Shown one piece after another: positions 59,100 to 64,000 of a stretch of 64,000 nucleotides of DNA. This DNA comes from Diphasiastrum complanatum. Taxonomy: Eukaryota; Streptophyta; Lycopodiopsida; Lycopodiales; Lycopodiaceae. Positions within the stretch are counted from its first letter, which is position 1; each line of letters begins with the position of its first letter. The notes beneath the pieces were generated by a model, which saw nothing but the letters and a program-made list of their open reading frames with translations, searched no databases and had not been told where the DNA came from. Position numbers and translations under genes: made by a program. The stretch is taken from the NCBI GenBank assembly GCA_029204225.1, contig CM055097.1, positions 43,194,858 through 43,258,857 on the forward strand, read 5' to 3'.

Positions 59100-60029
59100 G
59101 GGTATAGGTTGTTTTTATCCCTAGCCCTTTTGTTCTTGCCTCAAGGGTGGGGACATGGGAGCTTATCAAAATGCTTTGGGCCCATTCCAATGTACCTTTG
59201 CTATGCCAGCTTTTGCAACTTACCACAACATAACAGTAACAATAACAGATTCACTTTAATGCCAGAATGTCATAGCTTTGCAAAGAGGAAATACATATGT
59301 GAACATTTCATTACCTTCCAAATTTGTGTGGTGGATGACAGGAGTCCCATGCTTCTCACATACACGACCATATGACTATATGTCAACTGTAGCACAATCA
59401 TGTCAATCGTGTAGCACACCCAGCATTATCATAAGTGTGGGCCAATGAATGTTCACCATGTGCAACTAGCATGCCTATAGCAAGGACAAACATGTCGTAC
59501 GGACAAGTGCCAAGCTAGTGTACAAGAAGCATAGCCATGTAGTCTAGACAACTACGAAGCTTTACTTTGTAATATACTCACAAGGAGCAATTTGGGCCAA
59601 CAAATGTTCCCATGTGGCGAACATTCATTGGGTTGGACCCAAAACATTCACACATTCGCATGTGCAAATGTGGCGCTAGTGAGTGATAAGAACTATGCAT
59701 TCATGTTGGTTAGATGAACCTCTTATCGAAGGGTAAATACTTTTCTGTCTTGCTTGACATTGATAATGTGCGTCAAATATCGTCAAAGGATGAAGGGATC
59801 CTCCTCTCAAATTCAAACAAGTCCACATTAATTGTCTCAAATTTCAAACTACATATCCCTAAGAGCCACAAATTAAACCACTCATTAACAACATCAACAT
59901 GGTAGACAACCTACTATCTAGATCATGAAAATAATAATGATCTAGTGATAGTCTTCTTGCAAGCATATTAAAAAAGGGCCATGATACAACACACAAAAAT
60001 TAGAAGATCAAAGCTAAAAAAATTGAGCA
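59100..60029. other. Region upstream of the TRM1 gene
   Basis: It should contain the TRM1 promoter (minus strand). No TATA element or 5' exon could be fixed. Two words, a variant of gggccaa.gaatgttc and gtgtagcac, recur within 59390-59640, but no clear repeat unit results. The open frame at 59714-59905 has no known domain. Confidence 0.35.
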
Positions 60030-60220
60030 AGGGTGAGATTTAAAGCAACCTACAATACAAAGAAATTTGTTCAAGACAATAGCTCACACATGATTGAAGG
60101 TGAAGGTACTGTCAAGCTAAGTTTTCAGAGTGGTGAATCCAAACTCATTCCAGAAGTTTTGTATGTCCCAAATATTACTAGAAACATGTTGTCTATCAAC
60201 AGAATCACTGATTTAGGACA
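60030..60220 (+). pseudogene. Copia protease/pre-integrase relic, target of E2
   Basis: The frame reads YNTKKFVQDNSSHMIEGEGTV, then LYVPNITRNMLSINRITDLG, text shared with families A and C. It is cut at 60220 by the E2 LTR. Confidence 0.75.
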
Positions 60221-60850
60221 TGTTAAAAATTCACAATTCTAGCTTGACTAGTTTTGGTCATATGACTTGTAAATAGTTAGATGGTCATGATGTGGCTTGT
60301 CACACGTGCCAAAGCGAGTTTTGGAGGTGATTTCATAGAGGAGGCTTTCTAGCATTCAAGGAGAGGGAAGATCAGAGATTTGGGGACTCTTCAAGGCTGT
60401 TCTAAGGTGTAGAGGACACCTCCTAAAGTGATTTAGGTTCAGTCCACTTATGCATCAAATTAGATCAATTTTTCATCAATTTTGATCAATTTTTTGCTTG
60501 TGATTGGATAGTAGATTGTTTTGCATCCTCATTAAGTTCCATTTAGATCTTTTGCAAGTGATTTTGGAAGGATATTAGGTTGCTGAAACTCACTCTTGAT
60601 CAGATCATTTGGAAGCTTTTATGTTGTTTATAGAAAGAGGGGCAATTCTACTAGTATTGTCTACTTCAATCAAGCAAGTGCATTGTTTCTAGTATTCTAT
60701 GATTTGATTTTGTTAAAGATCATTCTTAGATCTTTATAGGAAGTCTATTACTGATCTTTTCAGGTCCCTAAGAAGTGGGATAAGGTAGATCTTCAATCAA
60801 ATCAATAGAAGTAACCTTCATTTGTGTCAAGACCTTGATTAGGAGAATAG

Positions 60851-61430
60851 ATGGCATCTTTAAATGCATATCTTTTGGATACTAATGAGAGGCTCAACAA
60901 AACTAACTATTCCATATGGAAAGTTAGAATGGAATCCATCATGATCATGCAAGATCTAATGGATATTGTAAATGGTAAGGAGGATGAACCTATTCATCCT
61001 CAAGAAAAAGCCAAATACAACAAGAGGTGCAATATTGCACTACATTGTATAAAAATGAATGTTGCAAATGAACTCTTAAGAGAGGTAGGAGATTGCACTT
61101 CGGCTCAAGATGCTTGAGAGACTTTGCAGAAGGTCTACGAATCCAAGAACCAAACTAGGATGTTAGCTTTGAAGAATCAAATCTATAGAAGCTATCAAAA
61201 GAAAGGAGAGAGTGCACATACTTTTGTCTTAAGAGTGAAGGAATCGAACAAAGAGCTAGCCTTCACAGGTGATCATATCAAGGATGAAGAGCTTGTTCAA
61301 CTCATATTGAATGGACTAAGCTGTGAATTTGACAATTTGGTTCAGCGATATGCAATTATGGGTAAGCTACCCATACTTGAAGAGCTCCAAGGCACACTCA
61401 TGGCCAAGGAGTGAAGAAGGAGCCAAATGC
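60851..61430 (+). pseudogene. Copia E2 gag
   Basis: The ATG at 60851 begins MASLNAYLLDTNERLNKTNY. A TGG-to-TGA change gives a stop at 61115-61117. The frame otherwise continues in phase (61124-61414) to another stop in the AKE*RRSQMQ region. E1 lacks these stops but has its own one-base loss nearby. Confidence 0.85.
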
Positions 61431-61612
61431 AATAAAGGATGGATAGACTTTCTATCCAAGGTGGAGATGACCAATATCTCTTCACCAAAGGCAAAGGGAA
61501 GTCCAAAGGCAAAGGATCAACATTCAAGAAGGCTTCAAAAAAGCTTGAGGATCAAGAATGACCCTCAAAGGCATCTCCATCAACCACCAAAGTCAAGAAG
61601 GACAAATCCAAT

Positions 61613-64000
61613 GTGAAGTGCTACTATTGTAGCAAGATGGGGCATTATGCCTCGGAATGCTTCAAGAGGAAGCAAGATCAAAGCCAAGCCAACATGAGCA
61701 AAGAGGAGGAGGATGAGAGTTCACATGAGGACTCTCTCATGATGTCCATATTTTCTTCAACAAGCTTCAAAGGAGAAGATCCTTGGTGGATCGACTCGGG
61801 TGCTAGTTCACACATGACTAGCAAAAGGGAGTTTTTCTCTTCTCTCTTATCTTATGATGGACCTGTAAAATCTATCTATACAGCAAATGATAAAGCTTGT
61901 AAGATTGAAGGAGTTGGTAGCATTCCCCTTTGCTTAGGATCTTCCAAAAAGATCAACATAGAAGGTGTTTTGTACATCCCTACAATAACAAAGAATCTAC
62001 TAAGTGTTGGCCAAATGGTAGACAATGGTTTCAATGTTGATTTTGCTTCAAATGAACGTTTCATCAAGAAGAAGGGTAAGATAGTGGCTAAGGGCACTAG
62101 ACTTGGCAAACTTTATAAGTTGGGTGCATTTGTGGATACTAATGTTGTCATGTTGGCTAAGAAGAGCAAGATACTTTCACTTTATGGCACAAAAGACTTG
62201 GACATGTCAACTCGGGTTCCATGGAGGCTATGATCAAGGAGGAGTATGCTTTAGGCCTACCAAGGTCTATTGGGAAGGAAAACAAGGTTTGTGAAGCTTG
62301 TGCTTTATCTAAGGCACATAAGAAGGTGTTTCCTAATTCCATCACAAAGTCATCTCATCCTCTTGAACTCATACACTCGGATGTGCATATTGCTGGCACC
62401 AAATCTAATGGAGGTTCATTCGTGTTTTTAACCTTCATTGATGACTACTCAAGATATTGTTGGATGTTCTTACTTTCCTTCAAGTCTCAAGTATTTGATA
62501 CTTTTGTAAAGTTCAAGTTGTTTGTGGAAAAGAATCATAATCATAGCATCAAGATTCTTAGAAGTGACAATGGTGGAGAACTCATCTCCAATGAGTTCAA
62601 GGCTTTTTGTGAGGAGGAAGGGATCAAGAAAGAGACTTTTTGTCCTTACACTCCTCAACAAAATGGAGTTGCTGAAAGAAGGAATAGAACATTATGTGAA
62701 TGTTCTAAGGCTTTAAGATTGGATGCTTGTTTGCCCAAATCCTTTTGGGGTGAATCTCTTGTATGTGCAAATTACTTGATGAATAGGGTGTCTTGCAAAG
62801 CAATTGAAGGCAAAACTCCTTATGAGATGTTGTACGGAAAGAAACCCAATCTTAATCACTTGTTGGGTGTATATGTTATGTGCATGTGCCATTGGAAACA
62901 AGAACCAAGGAGGATCCATCTTCCACAAGAGGGATCATGCTTGGATATGCAAGCTCAAGCAAGGGCTACAAAATCTATCTCCCATCCTTGAACAAATTTG
63001 TTGTTTCAAGGGGAGTTATATTTGATGAACATAATATGCATGTGCTTGAAGAAGGCTCAAATGCTCCAACAATCAAGAAGAAGATGGCCGAGGAGCAAGA
63101 TCTTGATTTTGAGGAGTATCTCATGGAGGAGCAAGCACCAAACCCACATATCACACCAAGGAGATCTTCAAGGGAAAAAGTGGAGCCATCAAGGCTCACA
63201 TATCAAGGCAAAGGGCAGCAAGCTGAGGGTATCTCATCCACTTCTTATGCTTTATCTAGTTTTGAAGAACCATCTAATGTTAAAGAAGCATGGAACTCCA
63301 AAGAATGGTATAAAGCTATGTTGGATGAGTATAATGCCTTGATTGAGAATGAAACTTGGTTGCTTGTTGATAGACCTCAAAGGAATGTAATAGGATGCAA
63401 GTGGGTCTTCAAGCTTAAGTTGAATGAAAATGGGAGTGTTAACAAACATAAAGCAAGATTAGTTGCAAAAGGTTATGCTCAAGAGAGAGGGATAGACTAT
63501 GAGGAAACTTTTGCACCCGTGGCCAAGATGGTCACAATAAGGCTAATCATTGCACGTGCATCACATTTTGGATGGATCCTATGTCAAATGGATGTCTCTA
63601 ATGCCTTCTTGAATGGTTTTTTGGAAGAGGATATCTATATGGAGCAGCCACAAGGGTTCATCAAGCATGGAATGGAGAACAAAGTATGTCATCTCCAAAG
63701 AAGCATCTATGGCTTAAAGCAAGCCTCGAGATCTTGGAATTCAAGATTACATTGCTATCTTATTTCACTTTCTTTTGTTCAAAGTGAATATGATCCCACT
63801 CTTTACATTGATTTTGATGATGTTGGTATTGTACTTTTACTCATTTATGTAGATGAAATCATCATTAGTGGAAATAGTGTCGATGGTATTGAAAAAATCA
63901 AGAAAGATTTATCCTTAGAGTTCAAGAAGTAAACTATGCTCAAAGTCTTTTGAAGAAGTTTAAGATGGAAGAGTTCAAAAGTGTTGACACACCAATGGAG
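61613..64000 (+). pseudogene. Copia E2 protease, integrase and RT
   Basis: Pieces are 61613-62233 (knuckle CYYCSKMGHYASEC, protease WWIDSGASSHMTS), 62221-62991 (integrase with FIDDYSRYCW and [14 protein letters not shown]) and 62880-63932 (hinge, RT with NAFLNGFLEEDIYMEQ). The polymerase motif reads YVDE rather than YVDD, so the second catalytic Asp is lost. Frames break at about 62180 and 62865 (7 bases missing relative to E1). At 63926 about 80 bp after EFK are deleted. The element continues off the window. Confidence 0.88.

Larger units (their letters stand above)
60221..64000 (+). mobile_element. Copia E2, 5' deleted, continuing past the window end
   Basis: It starts with 90 bp of the family E LTR (TGTTAAAAATTCACAATTC) and then jumps at about 60308 into the leader (gcgagttttggaggtg). 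Roughly 590 bp of LTR, the PBS and about 250 bp of leader are missing relative to E1. Internal DNA is otherwise colinear with E1. It carries many more stops and indels than E1 and cannot prime normal replication. Confidence 0.88.

Overview
This is nuclear DNA from a land plant, most likely a seed-free vascular plant such as a fern. It has AT-rich, gene-poor sequence, nested Ty1/copia and Ty3/gypsy retrotransposons, one PLS-class PPR gene with an intronless reading frame, and one intron-containing plant TRM1-type tRNA methyltransferase gene. The fern placement is inferred from PPR style, repeat load and genome texture; no marker proves it. The sequence looks nuclear, not organellar or bacterial.

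Host genes. A PPR gene (+) runs 4812-6524, and its E domain is cut short by a TGA. A TRM1-like gene (-) runs 58975-47159 and can be assembled by hand into seven exons with GT-AG borders and consistent phases, giving 463 codons. Its fifth intron is about 8.4 kb and holds an intact-looking copia element (48551-53961), a relic of a hAT DNA transposon and a copia fragment. At 12511-13472 (-) lies a broken reading frame with motifs like those of HUH/Rep rolling-circle endonucleases (HLHFQ, then GYCLKD). It sits beside long GA tracts and a 96-bp tandem repeat, and is the most unusual item in the window.

Layout. 1-3900: copia family A LTR pieces in opposite orientations, separated by a Ty3/gypsy LTR with PBS and gag piece, then a second gypsy fragment (+). 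4.8-6.5 kb: PPR gene. 8.9-11.4 kb: copia C1 (+), cut by gypsy D1 (11373 on). 12.5-14.0 kb: HUH-like relic and repeats. 15.0-23.1 kb: copia A0 (-), split by the complete copia E1 (16063-22220, TSD catgg). 23.2-26.2 kb: copia F (-). 26.2-30.0 kb: gypsy D2 (-) with LTR and tRNA-Asp-type PBS. 30.2-32.2 kb: gypsy G (+). 32.2-39.7 kb: copia A1 (-) and A2 (+), head to head. 41.8-44.2 kb: copia C2 and fragment N. 45.7-46.5 kb: copia I 3' end (-). 47.2-59.0 kb: TRM1 gene. 60.0-64.0 kb: copia relic interrupted by E2 (+), which runs off the window.

A theme across several families is that each LTR or leader carries its own short CG-containing motif, repeated many times in alternating orientation. Nearly all retroelement reading frames are broken. 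E1 and J are the youngest by LTR similarity and each has only one obvious coding break.
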